In this document: piece by piece, positions 13,377 to 21,561 of the stretch
How the letters are laid out: each line of letters starts with the position of its first letter
How positions within the stretch are numbered: position 1 is the stretch's first letter
Source: Lachnospiraceae bacterium
GTDB taxonomy: Bacteria > Bacillota > Clostridia > Lachnospirales > Lachnospiraceae
Assembly (NCBI GenBank): GCA_029227035.1
Contig: JAQXZD010000075.1
Coordinates: 1 to 32,532, forward strand
DNA: 32,532 nucleotides
Reading direction: 5' to 3'
Translations under genes and position numbers: made by a program
Notes under the pieces: generated by a model
The model's input: only the letters and a program-made list of their open reading frames with translations
The model's database searches: none
Told to the model about the DNA's origin: nothing

Positions 13377-14192
13377 ATGCAGTTGGGTAACGTATCGGCT
13401 TCCAGTATGATCGGGATGGCAATTTCCGGATTGATAGCGATTGGATTGCCGGTGTTTTTGCTATTATATGTTAAGTTTAAGGAGAAAGCGAAAGTAAATC
13501 TGTTTTTTATCGGGGCGGCCGTATTTGTGGTGGCGGTGATGATGCTGGAGCAGGTATGCCATTTTCTGGTGTTTGGACTGACGAATGGAAAGATTGTGGA
13601 AAACCTGTGGCTGTATGCGCTCTATGGTGGACTGGCAGCGGCAGTGTTCGAGGAGACAGCCCGGTTTCTGACGTTGAAAATCTTTGACCGGAAGGCGAAA
13701 CTCCCGTTGGATAAAACCGGAGCATTTTTATACGGAATCGGGCACGGAGGAGCAGAATCCATTCTTCTGGCAGGGATTGCGTGTATCAACAGCCTGACTA
13801 CCTCCGTTATGTTAAACAGCGGTACGCTGGAAGCGAATCTTAAGAATGTGGATGCAGCGGCCAGGGAACAGGCTATGACGCAGATACAGGGACTGGTGGA
13901 TGCGCCGGTCATAAGCTTTTATATGGTTGGAGTGGAGCGCATTTTTGCACTCATTTTACAGATTGCATTTTCCCTGCTTATGTATCAGGCAATCAAACAG
14001 GGCAAAAAGAGTCTGATTCTGCTTACCTATGCGTTACATTTTCTGGTGGATGCTTCCGTTGTGATAGTCCAGAATTATCTGAATCTTGTTGCAGTGGAAT
14101 GTTATGTGGCATTTATTACGGCGGTGGTCGGGGTGATTACCTATACGGTCTGGCAGAAGTATGGTGAGAAGGGGAAAATGGGGAACATTTAA
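13377..14192 (+). CDS. YhfC-family intramembrane metalloprotease
   Basis: 271 residues and seven or eight membrane segments. The family's active-site-like motifs are present: EETARF at residues 92-97 (ABI/CAAX-type Glu-Glu), GHGGAES at 122-128, and LHFLVDA near 226. These match PF10086, a relative of the CAAX/PrsW type membrane proteases. The substrate is unknown; PrsW-like members act on anti-sigma factors. Start 13377 has AGAGGAAC 8 bases upstream and follows a promoter whose -10 excludes the earlier ATG. The chemoreceptor gene follows after 17 bases, so both may share a transcript. Confidence 0.88.
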   Translation: MQLGNVSASSMIGMAISGLIAIGLPVFLLLYVKFKEKAKVNLFFIGAAVFVVAVMMLEQVCHFLVFGLTNGKIVENLWLYALYGGLAAAVFEETARFLTLKIFDRKAKLPLDKTGAFLYGIGHGGAESILLAGIACINSLTTSVMLNSGTLEANLKNVDAAAREQAMTQIQGLVDAPVISFYMVGVERIFALILQIAFSLLMYQAIKQGKKSLILLTYALHFLVDASVVIVQNYLNLVAVECYVAFITAVVGVITYTVWQKYGEKGKMGNI

Positions 14193-14209
14193 ACCGGAGG
14201 AAGATGCGT

Positions 14210-16177
14210 ATGAAAAAAATCGGAAAGAGTATCAAAGGAAGAATCTCAATTGCAATCACAATTCTTGTAACACTGCTCATAGCAGTCACTACGATTAACA
14301 GCAGTGTGATGTCCCGTAACAGGATGCTGGAGGATGAAAAGAAATTACTCAGTTCCGAAGCGCAGATTAATGCAAAAGTAATTAATCAGTGGCTCCAAAG
14401 ACAGGCAGATATTGTGCATACTATGAGCAGTACCCTGGAGTATATGAATACAAGGGACGGAGATGCCATAATGAATTATCTCGGGAAGAACCTGAGTGAG
14501 AATGAGAGCGCACTGATGTATTACTGTTGTCTGGAGAATGAGAAAACGGTTCTTCCGGCAGACCACTCAACGATTGATCTGGATCCTACCGAGAGAGACT
14601 GGTGGAAACAGGCGATTGAAAAGAACGGACTGATTTACACGGCACCGTATATGGATTTTGCTTCCGGGCAGATGATTGTTTCCATTGCCGAGCCACTTAA
14701 GCTGGAAGGAGAGCAGGCGGTTATTCTTGCCGATATCACAATTGATGAGCTGGTTGGAATGACACAGTCTATTCAGACAGAAAGTACCAGCGCGTTTTTA
14801 TTGGCGGAAGATGGCAGCGTTATTACACATGAGAATGAAGAGTTTCTTCCGAAGGAGGAAGGAAATACCATACTGCCCGATATGGTTTCCATAGATTTGG
14901 ACAGCGAGAAGACAACTGAGTTTACGGATTATGACAATGAGAGCAAATATGTGGCAGTTGCGGAAATAGACTCCACAGGGTGGAAGCTTGGAGTCATGCA
15001 GAATGCAAGCATAATCAGCACAGAAATTGCAAAGAGTTCCCTGTTTATGGTGGGACTTTCGATTATCTGTCTGGTGATTATCTGTGTTCTGGTAAATCTG
15101 TTGATTAACAGGCAGTTAAAGCCGGTTGGAGTGTTGAAAGAATTTATTGTCAATCGTGTTATCGGAAAAGAAAACTTCGTGGAGCAGAAGGATGAGGTAC
15201 AGGAGATTTCTTATCTGGTAGGAGAGCTTCAGGATAAATTCATCACGTCCATCCGTCAGACAAAGTCAGAGTCTACAGCGATTCATGATATGATGAAAGT
15301 TGCCAACGGCAAGGTGAAGACCATCAGTGGAAATATCATGGAAATCGGTGCCACAATGCAGGAGACGGGAGCCAATGTGGAGCGTCAGACGGAGAGTATC
15401 CGGAGTATCGATGGTACCTGTGCGGATGTATCAACAGCGGTGGAGAAGCTGGCAGAGGATGCGCAGGGCATGGCGGAAAGAGCCAATGAGATTGCGACCA
15501 ATGTGGATAAGCTGATTCCAGAGGTGGTACGGAGCAAAGAGAGTGCCACAGTCGTGGTTAAGGATAGCAGTGCACGGTTGGCGGAAGCGATAGAAGGAAC
15601 AAAAGTAATTGAGCAGATTGAAAATGTCTCTTCGGCAATTCAGGAGATTGCGTCACAGACGAATCTTCTGGCTCTGAATGCGTCCATAGAGGCGGCCAGA
15701 GCCGGTGAAGCCGGAAAAGGATTTGCAGTTGTGGCAGAGGAGATTAAGCAGCTTAGCGAGATGACCTCCAATGAAATCGGAAAGGTAAATGACCTGACGG
15801 TGAAGGTGATTGACAGCGTGAAAGTGTTGTCAGATGAAAGCGATAAAATCCTTGTCTTTATCAATGAGACGGTTATGAAAGATTATGATAATCTGGAAGT
15901 CATGGCACAACACTATAAGGATGATGCCGGTTATTACGCAGGTGTGAGCGGTGACCTTGGAGCGAGTGCGGAAGAACTAAGCGCTTCCATGCAGAATATC
16001 AGTATGATTGTCAATGCAATCAGCGAGGAACAGACGCGTCTGGCGGATGCGGTATCTGTTGTGAATGAGAATCTGCAGCAGATAACATCTGCCAGCGAGA
16101 ATGTGTCCCAGGAGACATACAGTGTGTTGGAAAGTATAGACAGTCTGCAGGGCACAATGGATACTTTCCATGTATAA
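14210..16177 (+). CDS. Methyl-accepting chemotaxis protein with dCache-type sensor
   Basis: 655 residues. TM1 (about 11-30) is followed by an extracellular double-Cache-like domain with [20 protein letters not shown] and [18 protein letters not shown], a pattern that binds small ligands such as amino acids. TM2 is near 280-303, then a HAMP-like linker, and a long helical signalling domain with the hairpin tip [20 protein letters not shown], then [19 protein letters not shown]. Start 14210 rather than 14204: GGAGG is 9 bases before the former and only 3 before the latter. No che or fla genes are in view. It is followed within 23 bases by a serine acetyltransferase gene, an unusual partner. Confidence 0.95.
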   Translation: MKKIGKSIKGRISIAITILVTLLIAVTTINSSVMSRNRMLEDEKKLLSSEAQINAKVINQWLQRQADIVHTMSSTLEYMNTRDGDAIMNYLGKNLSENESALMYYCCLENEKTVLPADHSTIDLDPTERDWWKQAIEKNGLIYTAPYMDFASGQMIVSIAEPLKLEGEQAVILADITIDELVGMTQSIQTESTSAFLLAEDGSVITHENEEFLPKEEGNTILPDMVSIDLDSEKTTEFTDYDNESKYVAVAEIDSTGWKLGVMQNASIISTEIAKSSLFMVGLSIICLVIICVLVNLLINRQLKPVGVLKEFIVNRVIGKENFVEQKDEVQEISYLVGELQDKFITSIRQTKSESTAIHDMMKVANGKVKTISGNIMEIGATMQETGANVERQTESIRSIDGTCADVSTAVEKLAEDAQGMAERANEIATNVDKLIPEVVRSKESATVVVKDSSARLAEAIEGTKVIEQIENVSSAIQEIASQTNLLALNASIEAARAGEAGKGFAVVAEEIKQLSEMTSNEIGKVNDLTVKVIDSVKVLSDESDKILVFINETVMKDYDNLEVMAQHYKDDAGYYAGVSGDLGASAEELSASMQNISMIVNAISEEQTRLADAVSVVNENLQQITSASENVSQETYSVLESIDSLQGTMDTFHV

Positions 16178-16200
16178 ATTTAGGGGATTGGAAGTAAAAA

Positions 16201-17151
16201 ATGAAAAATATAATTGAGAATGAAGTAAGTAACATATTGGATGATATCCTGACGGATTATGCAAAGGGACGGGCAGTTGATAAGATGGACATCTACAATC
16301 AGCCGGACAAGACAGAGATTATGACAATTCTGGACAGCCTGTTTTCCATTGTGTATCCGGGTTTTTTCAGGGATAAGACACATAAGATATATAATATTGA
16401 GCATACCGTCTCCACGATGATTGAAGATGTTATGTTCCACCTGAACAAGCAGATTATGGTGGTGCTCAAATATACGAAGACATTTCCGGAGGGGCAGGAA
16501 AAAGAACTGGAGGAATTTGCCCAGAATGCGTGTGTGCAGTTCATGAAGACAATCCCGAAAGTCCGGGAGTATCTGGAGACGGATTTGCAGGCAGCTTATG
16601 ATGGAGATCCAGCAGCGCGGAGCAAGGATGAGATTATTTTTTCTTATCCGGGAATCTATGCAATAACGGTGTATCGGCTTGCACATGAGCTTTTTCTTCT
16701 GAAAGTACCGCTCATTCCAAGAATGATGACGGAGCAGGCGCACAGTAAGACCGGAATTGATATCCATCCGGGCGCAACAATCGGAAAATACTTCTTTATT
16801 GATCATGGAACGGGCATCGTTATCGGCGAGACAACTGTTATCGGCGAACATGTGAAGCTTTATCAGGGAGTGACTCTTGGAGCGCTTTCCACCAAGGGAG
16901 GTCAGAAGCTTCGGGATGTGCGCAGACATCCGACCATCAAGGATAATGTAACGATTTATTCAGGGGCATCCATCCTTGGCGGAGAGACGGTCATTGAGGA
17001 AGGCGTTGTTGTGGGAGGTAACTCCTTTATCACAAAATCTATCAGTAAGGGAACAAAGGTAAGTGTCAAAAATCAGGAGCTGGTTTACGACAGTGATGAT
17101 GCGACGCTTTATCGGAACGAGTCGGACGAATCGTGGTTCTACATCATATAG
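16201..17151 (+). CDS. epsC: Serine O-acetyltransferase, EpsC/CysE type
   Basis: 316 residues. The C-terminal half is a left-handed beta-helix of hexapeptide repeats: GIDIHPGATIGKYFFIDHGT, GIVIGETTVIGEHVKLYQGV, then TLGA and GASILGGETVIEEGVVVGGN. The His of IDHGTG and the Asp/His pairs typical of serine acetyltransferases are present. The N-terminal 160 residues are the helical domain seen in the longer EpsC form. It makes O-acetylserine from serine and acetyl-CoA, the first step of cysteine synthesis. No cysK is adjacent. No T-box-like leader is visible; the gene lies 23 bases after the chemoreceptor and is probably co-transcribed. Confidence 0.92.
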   Translation: MKNIIENEVSNILDDILTDYAKGRAVDKMDIYNQPDKTEIMTILDSLFSIVYPGFFRDKTHKIYNIEHTVSTMIEDVMFHLNKQIMVVLKYTKTFPEGQEKELEEFAQNACVQFMKTIPKVREYLETDLQAAYDGDPAARSKDEIIFSYPGIYAITVYRLAHELFLLKVPLIPRMMTEQAHSKTGIDIHPGATIGKYFFIDHGTGIVIGETTVIGEHVKLYQGVTLGALSTKGGQKLRDVRRHPTIKDNVTIYSGASILGGETVIEEGVVVGGNSFITKSISKGTKVSVKNQELVYDSDDATLYRNESDESWFYII

Positions 17152-17185
17152 GCATTCAGACAGGCGCTCACGAAAGGGGAAAGCA

Positions 17186-17686
17186 ATGCGTACATTATTA
17201 ATGCTGGATGAACATAATTACACGGAGCAGATGCCGGTTTTTGAGAAATATTCAACAAGGGCAGTGATTATCCGGGACGGAAAGCTTGCCACGCAGCGAA
17301 GTCTTCAGGGAGACTACAAGCTTCTCGGGGGCGGCGCAGAGCCCGGAGAGAGCCTGCCGGAGGCTTTAATACGGGAAGTGCGGGAAGAGTCCGGACTGAT
17401 TGTGATTCCGGAGTCTATCCGCGAAATTGGACAGATTATTGAGAGACGGCGGGATATTTTTGAGCCGGATGAGGTGTATGTGTGCCATTCCTGCTTTTTC
17501 TTCTGTGATGTGCTGGAGGAGATGACAGAGACACAGATGACGGAGAGTGAGCGTCAGAAGGGATATCATCTGGAGTGGGCGACTCCGGAGGAAATTATCG
17601 CCGGAAATGAACCGTTCTGCAAGACACAGCCATGGAGTTACAGGGATAGCGAATTTGTCCGTATGCTGCCGCAACTTTTTACTTAG
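17186..17686 (+). CDS. NUDIX hydrolase
   Basis: 166 residues with a complete Nudix box at residues 49-71: G-x5-E-x7-REVREESGL (GGGAEPGESLPEALIREV is the first part). All metal-binding Glu residues are kept, so the enzyme should cleave a nucleoside diphosphate linked to some moiety; the substrate is not predictable. The start at 17186 has GAAAGGGGAAAG a few bases upstream. It follows epsC by 34 bases and probably belongs to the same transcript. The frame is open further left inside epsC, but that part is coding in another frame. Confidence 0.9.
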   Translation: MRTLLMLDEHNYTEQMPVFEKYSTRAVIIRDGKLATQRSLQGDYKLLGGGAEPGESLPEALIREVREESGLIVIPESIREIGQIIERRRDIFEPDEVYVCHSCFFFCDVLEEMTETQMTESERQKGYHLEWATPEEIIAGNEPFCKTQPWSYRDSEFVRMLPQLFT

Positions 17687-17766
17687 TATTTACAGATATT
17701 GCGGAATTTGTTTTACATAATACTTCTATAATATATTCAAAGTGACTATTAGAAAGCAGGGGTATT

Positions 17767-18402
17767 ATGGAAAATCAGGAAGCGGTAGATAAACTTCGGA
17801 AAGAATGGGAAGAGGAAAAGTTTCAGAAGAAACATGCAATGGCGCGGGAGACCGTCGTGCAATGTCTGCGGGAACTGAATGGATATTATGTGGAAAAGAC
17901 AGGGCACGGGTTTATCCGTTTTATTGAAAGCAGAATGAAGACACCGGAGAGTATCTGCGGAAAGCTGGAGAGAAAAGGGCTTGCGCCGGATTTTGCGACG
18001 GCAGTGGAGGAGCTCAACGATATATCTGGAGTGCGCTGCATCTGTTACAGTGTCAAGGAAATTTACTGGATTGCGCGCCAGATAGGGAAAGATCCTGCTT
18101 TTACCATTGTTAAGGCAAAGGATTATGTCCGGAAACCAAAGAAGAACGGCTATGAAAGTTACCATATTGTTATGGATGTTCCGGTAACGCAGAAAAAGAA
18201 TACGGAAATGGTGCGGGTGGAGCTGCAGCTTCGGACGATTATCATGGATGCGTGGGCAGGAATGGATAACCGCATTTCCTATAAGCGGGAAAAGGACGTC
18301 TCGCCGGAGATGACCAAGCGAATTGAAAAGTATGCCAAGATAGGAAGGCGGCTGGATAAACTGATTCAGAAGACTCTGGATGATGTAAGATCTGTGCAAT
18401 AG
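17767..18402 (+). CDS. Small alarmone synthetase (RelQ/YjbM-type GTP pyrophosphokinase)
   Basis: 211 residues, one RelA/SpoT synthetase domain without hydrolase or TGS/ACT domains, so it makes (p)ppGpp only. Visible motifs are SRMKTPESICGKLERKG (56-72), NDISGVRCICYS (84-95), KNGYESYH (126-133) and VELQLRTIIMDAWAGMDNRI (151-170). The Glu of ELQLRT is kept. Where the B. subtilis enzyme has LEHKIYYK, this protein has MDNRISYK, so the His is replaced by Asn, and GYRS is GYES. The gene is free-standing, with AAGCAGGGG upstream of the ATG and a TATAAT box about 40 bases before it. Confidence 0.9.
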   Translation: MENQEAVDKLRKEWEEEKFQKKHAMARETVVQCLRELNGYYVEKTGHGFIRFIESRMKTPESICGKLERKGLAPDFATAVEELNDISGVRCICYSVKEIYWIARQIGKDPAFTIVKAKDYVRKPKKNGYESYHIVMDVPVTQKKNTEMVRVELQLRTIIMDAWAGMDNRISYKREKDVSPEMTKRIEKYAKIGRRLDKLIQKTLDDVRSVQ

Positions 18403-18478
18403 AATGGTTATGGTGGAATCTCCTGTGGATTTGTGGTACACTGAAACGGAATAGTTACGAATATAGGAGAGACTGCAT

Positions 18479-19396
18479 ATGACAGATAAGAAATTAAAGC
18501 AGGAGAAACCGACAGATCCGAATATGACGATCGATGTGAAAAATGAAGAAGTTGAAGCACAGATTCTGGTATATATGAAGGAAAAGACGGGTGAAGAGCT
18601 CAACAAACTGTTAGAGCTTCTGCGAACGAGAAGAGTTTTGGTTCCGGCAAATCTGAATGAAGAGAATCAGCCGCTTCCATGTCTGATTACAAGCAAGGAG
18701 AAAGGAACCTTTTTGCCGATTTATACCAGCAAAGAACAGATTCCGGCAGAGCCGAGGAGCGCGGCAGTTGTCAATATGTCGTATCTTGCGGTGAACCATA
18801 TGGCAGCGCAGCAGACAGACCAGATACTGGGAATTGTGATCAATCCGTTTACACATAATCTGGTGTTTAAGAACGTTCTGATTGAGAAGATTGAAGAGGT
18901 GGAGAAAGCGCGTAAAGAGGGGAAGAGAACCTTTCAGCTTACACCGGAGCAGTATCCGCTGTTCGAGCGCAGACAGTTTGAGTTTGGCTTTTTGCCGGAT
19001 CGCTTTTTCAAGCAGGGTAAGGAAATGATTGAGGAGCTGTGCGGAGACAAAGAAGAGTTTATCGACAGGCTTTTTGAAGAATCCTACCAGCAGAAGAGAA
19101 TGTATCCGTATCTTCCGGAAGATTTTTCGGTGATGGTGATGAATGTCTCGGAGGAGCTTTTAATTGTGCGGGTGGATCTTCCACACCGCGAGATGGGAAT
19201 TCCGTCCTGTTACAGGGTTTATTTTGCATGGAATGACAGAGAGAATCAGGGACGTTATTTTACCATTGAGAGGACAAAAGAGGAGAAGACACATCTGCTG
19301 GGAGAGTTTGGAGCAGATTTAAAGCACATAGATCACGGAGCTGCACCGGTTGAGGGTGCGGAGCTCCAGAAAATCATAGACTTGTGCAAAGAATAA
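18479..19396 (+). CDS. SseB-family protein
   Basis: 305 residues. The N-terminal ~130 residues match the SseB domain (RRVLVPANLNEENQPLPCLI and TFLPIYTSKEQIPAEPRSAA; LGIVINPFTHNLVF). The C-terminal ~110 residues match the SseB C-terminal domain (VMVMNVSEELLIVRVDL, REMGIPSCYRVYFAWN). The family was named after an enhancer of serine-sensitivity in Enterobacteria, but its molecular role in Firmicutes is unknown. The start follows AGGAGAG. The gene ends 5 bases before the convergent ybaK gene, with no terminator between them. Confidence 0.85.
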   Translation: MTDKKLKQEKPTDPNMTIDVKNEEVEAQILVYMKEKTGEELNKLLELLRTRRVLVPANLNEENQPLPCLITSKEKGTFLPIYTSKEQIPAEPRSAAVVNMSYLAVNHMAAQQTDQILGIVINPFTHNLVFKNVLIEKIEEVEKARKEGKRTFQLTPEQYPLFERRQFEFGFLPDRFFKQGKEMIEELCGDKEEFIDRLFEESYQQKRMYPYLPEDFSVMVMNVSEELLIVRVDLPHREMGIPSCYRVYFAWNDRENQGRYFTIERTKEEKTHLLGEFGADLKHIDHGAAPVEGAELQKIIDLCKE

Positions 19397-19401
19397 AAAT
19401 A

Positions 19402-19881
19402 CTATCTGGCAAGAATGTCTGCAAAGGAAGCATTCGTCACTGTGGCGAGATCCTGCGGAGACAGACATATTGTGGTTCCAATCCGACCGCCGCTGACGTA
19501 GATTTTATCGTACAGTTCGGCGGTCGCGTCAATTACGGTAGGAAAAGCCTTCTTCATGCCGAGAGGGCTGCAGCCGCCTCGTATATAGCCGGTGACGGAC
19601 TGGATATCTTTTACATGGATCATTTCCACGGATTTTTCGTTTACAGCCCGTGCGGCAGCTTTCAGGTCCACTTCTTCCGCCACGGGAATTACGAAGACAT
19701 AGTATTTTTTGCTTTTTCCAATCATAACCAGAGTTTTGTAGGTCTGTCCGGCAGGAGCGCCGGTGGCTTCGAGCGTATGAACACCGTCAATGAACTCGTC
19801 GCATTCGTAAGTAATCAGTTCGTATGGAATTTTATTGCGGTCCAGGATGCGCACTGCATTTGTTTTGGTTTCTTTTCCCAT
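19402..19881 (-). CDS. ybaK: Cys-tRNA(Pro) deacylase, YbaK/EbsC family
   Basis: 159 residues, the family's normal length. YbaK points are TNAVRILDRNKIPYEL, the lysine in GQTYKTLVMIGKSKKYYVFV, and GYIRGGCSPLGMKKAFPTVI; these resemble the ProRS insertion domain. The enzyme hydrolyses Cys mischarged on tRNA(Pro). The start has GGAGGTG 6 bases upstream on the minus strand. It diverges from the DUF308 gene with promoters that share their -35 bases, and converges on the SseB-like gene. Confidence 0.93.
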   Translation of the reverse strand: MGKETKTNAVRILDRNKIPYELITYECDEFIDGVHTLEATGAPAGQTYKTLVMIGKSKKYYVFVIPVAEEVDLKAAARAVNEKSVEMIHVKDIQSVTGYIRGGCSPLGMKKAFPTVIDATAELYDKIYVSGGRIGTTICLSPQDLATVTNASFADILAR

Positions 19882-19906
19882 GAATTACACCTCCGTATTT
19901 TCTCTC

Positions 19907-19935
19907 ATTGTACCAAAATAATCGGAAAAGTTGAA
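19907..19935 (-). promoter_or_regulatory. Promoter of ybaK
   Basis: On the minus strand: TTCAAC (19935-19930), 17-base spacer, TACAAT (19912-19907). The -35 overlaps that of the divergent DUF308 promoter by five bases. Confidence 0.7.
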
Positions 19936-19959
19936 CAAAAAAATAAATCGTGATACAAT
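19931..19959 (+). promoter_or_regulatory. Promoter of the DUF308 gene
   Basis: TTGAAC (19931-19936), 17-base spacer, TACAAT (19954-19959). A polymerase bound here would exclude one on the ybaK promoter. Confidence 0.7.
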
Positions 19960-19997
19960 AGGCGCATAATCGTTGGAAGAGAGGGTGGTTGGGTAAT

Positions 19998-20606
19998 ATG
20001 AAGGAATTTTTAAAGAGAATTAAGGCGGATTATCTGTTGTCATCCGTAATGTGTATTACGCTGGGAATTATTTTTGTCATCTGGAAAGAGGGCGTCATTA
20101 GTCTGTTGGGAAGCGTCCTTGCAATCGGAATGGTGGTAATCGGAATTATTTATCTGTGCAGCTTTTTCCTGAATCTGGTGACAAACGGGATGTTGGTGGT
20201 GATGGGAATACTGGTGCTGGCAGTGGGAATCTGGTTTTTGATTCAGCCGGAGGTGATTGTCAGTCTGATTCCGATTGTGATTGGCGTGCTTCTTTTGTTT
20301 CACGGATTCCGCGGAGTGAAGGAAACACTGGATGCAAAACGGTGCGAATACAGCAGATGGACGGCAAGTTTGGTTTTTGCGATTATCTGTATGGTCTGCG
20401 GATTTGTGTGTGTATTTAATCCATTCGGCGTAATCAAAAACGCGGTACTGTTTATAGGTATTATCCTGATTTTTAACGGGGTATCCAATATCTGGATTTG
20501 CACCACCGCTACGCATGCAGAGAGGGATTATGCCCGCAGACACGAGACTGTGGACGTGGAATTCACGGAAGATAAAGGAAAAAACGATGAGACAGATGGA
20601 ATTTAA
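19998..20606 (+). CDS. DUF308 (HdeD-like) membrane protein
   Basis: 202 residues with six membrane segments arranged in pairs, each pair fitting the DUF308 repeat (SVMCITLGIIFVIW, ISLLGSVLAIGMVVIGIIYL, GMLVVMGILVLAVGIWFLI, and so on), and a charged C-terminal tail. HdeD of E. coli has the same fold and is linked to acid resistance, but the function in Firmicutes is unknown. ATG 19998 is preferred over TTG 19989 because GAGGGTGG is spaced 9 bases from it. The next small gene starts inside its last 20 bases. Confidence 0.85.
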   Translation: MKEFLKRIKADYLLSSVMCITLGIIFVIWKEGVISLLGSVLAIGMVVIGIIYLCSFFLNLVTNGMLVVMGILVLAVGIWFLIQPEVIVSLIPIVIGVLLLFHGFRGVKETLDAKRCEYSRWTASLVFAIICMVCGFVCVFNPFGVIKNAVLFIGIILIFNGVSNIWICTTATHAERDYARRHETVDVEFTEDKGKNDETDGI

Positions 20607-20817
20607 GATGGAGAGAAAGGGACTTGTGGAGGTGGGGGATCATTTGTCCGTTACCGAAGGCAAGCTTCCGACTTCTTACTATTACACAATTGAACATGCC
20701 ATTGCAATGTCCGGTAATTATGCCGTCAGTGAACGTTTGAAGAGCCGTGAGGGTGATGTGGTGGATGTGAAGGAAACGGAAAAAGGATACTTTGTAACCA
20801 TGGAGTTTGATGAATAA
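20587..20817 (+). CDS. Small conserved-looking protein of unknown function
   Basis: 76 residues from ATG 20587, with AAAGGA about 6 bases upstream, overlapping the DUF308 gene by 20 bases. It contains KGLVEVGDHLSVTEGKLPTS, then YYYTIEHAIAMSGNYAVSER and a closing VVDVKETEKGYFVTMEFDE. The mixed alpha/beta pattern fits a compact globular cytoplasmic domain. I do not recognise a family. The TetR gene starts 12 bases downstream, so DUF308, this protein and the regulator probably form one operon. Confidence 0.75.
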   Translation: MRQMEFKMERKGLVEVGDHLSVTEGKLPTSYYYTIEHAIAMSGNYAVSERLKSREGDVVDVKETEKGYFVTMEFDE

Positions 20818-20828
20818 CAGGGAAAGAT

Positions 20829-21395
20829 ATGGCAATACAGGCGAGGAATGAGGTTGACCAGCTATTGGCGCAGAGCTTAAAGGAGCTTGCAGTCAAGCGA
20901 CCGGTGGAGAAGATTACAATTAAAGAAATTACGGACAAAGCCGGTGTAATTCGTCCGACCTTCTATAATCACTTTCAGGATAAGTTTGAGCTGATTGAAT
21001 GGATTATTAAGACAGAGATTTTGGAACCGATTGGACCGCTGCTTTCGAACGGAATGATTACAGAGGGAATGGAGCTTTTGTTTTCCAATATTGCAAAAGA
21101 CAAACCCTTTTATGAGAAAATTGTCAGGATGGATGGAGTCATAACGTTTGATGATATTGCACACAAATGTGTAAAGGAACTGTTGCTTGCCATTATTACG
21201 GAGCTGATGTCCGGAAAAGAGACAAAGCACAGATGGCTTACGCCGGAGATTATAGCGGATTACTACGCACAGTCCATGTGCTTTGCCGCGGAAGAATGGA
21301 TCCGGACAGGGATGGTCATTCCGCCGCGGGAGATGGCTGAGGCGTACCAGTATATCATTTCGCGTTCCATGATGGATGTAATCAATGAATTGTGA
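20829..21395 (+). CDS. TetR/AcrR-family transcriptional regulator
   Basis: 188 residues. HTH region: LAVKRPVEKITIKEITDKAG then VIRPTFYNHFQDKFELIEWI, a standard TetR recognition helix. The C-terminal half is helical and of the TetR group with a short ligand domain (REMAEAYQYIISRSMMDVI at the end). The start follows GGGAAAG. A strong terminator follows at 21487-21519, then the MMPL exporter operon, which is the likeliest target. Confidence 0.9.
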   Translation: MAIQARNEVDQLLAQSLKELAVKRPVEKITIKEITDKAGVIRPTFYNHFQDKFELIEWIIKTEILEPIGPLLSNGMITEGMELLFSNIAKDKPFYEKIVRMDGVITFDDIAHKCVKELLLAIITELMSGKETKHRWLTPEIIADYYAQSMCFAAEEWIRTGMVIPPREMAEAYQYIISRSMMDVINEL

Positions 21396-21486
21396 GAAGT
21401 GAAAAAGATACATACAAAGAAGGGCATCTGTGCAGATTGGTATACAAAATCCGGAAAATGTATATTGCGTCGATACAGGGCAAAAA

Positions 21487-21519
21487 GATTGAATATTTTC
21501 ATATTCAGTCTTTTTTTTT
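21487..21519 (+). terminator. Rho-independent terminator after the TetR gene
   Basis: GATTGAATAT (21487-21496) pairs with ATATTCAGTC (21501-21510), one G-U pair, loop TTTC, followed by nine T. Confidence 0.9.
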
Positions 21520-21561
21520 ATACTCACTAATGAAATAAAAAGAAAGTGGATGGTGAGGAAA

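Noticed and set aside
16180..16929. Long minus-strand frame opposite epsC (249 codons), and similar ones at 17749-18606, 20877-21668 and 26188-27132
   Set aside because: All are antisense to well-supported genes and have unnatural compositions (rich in His, Cys, Leu, Arg) with no domain.
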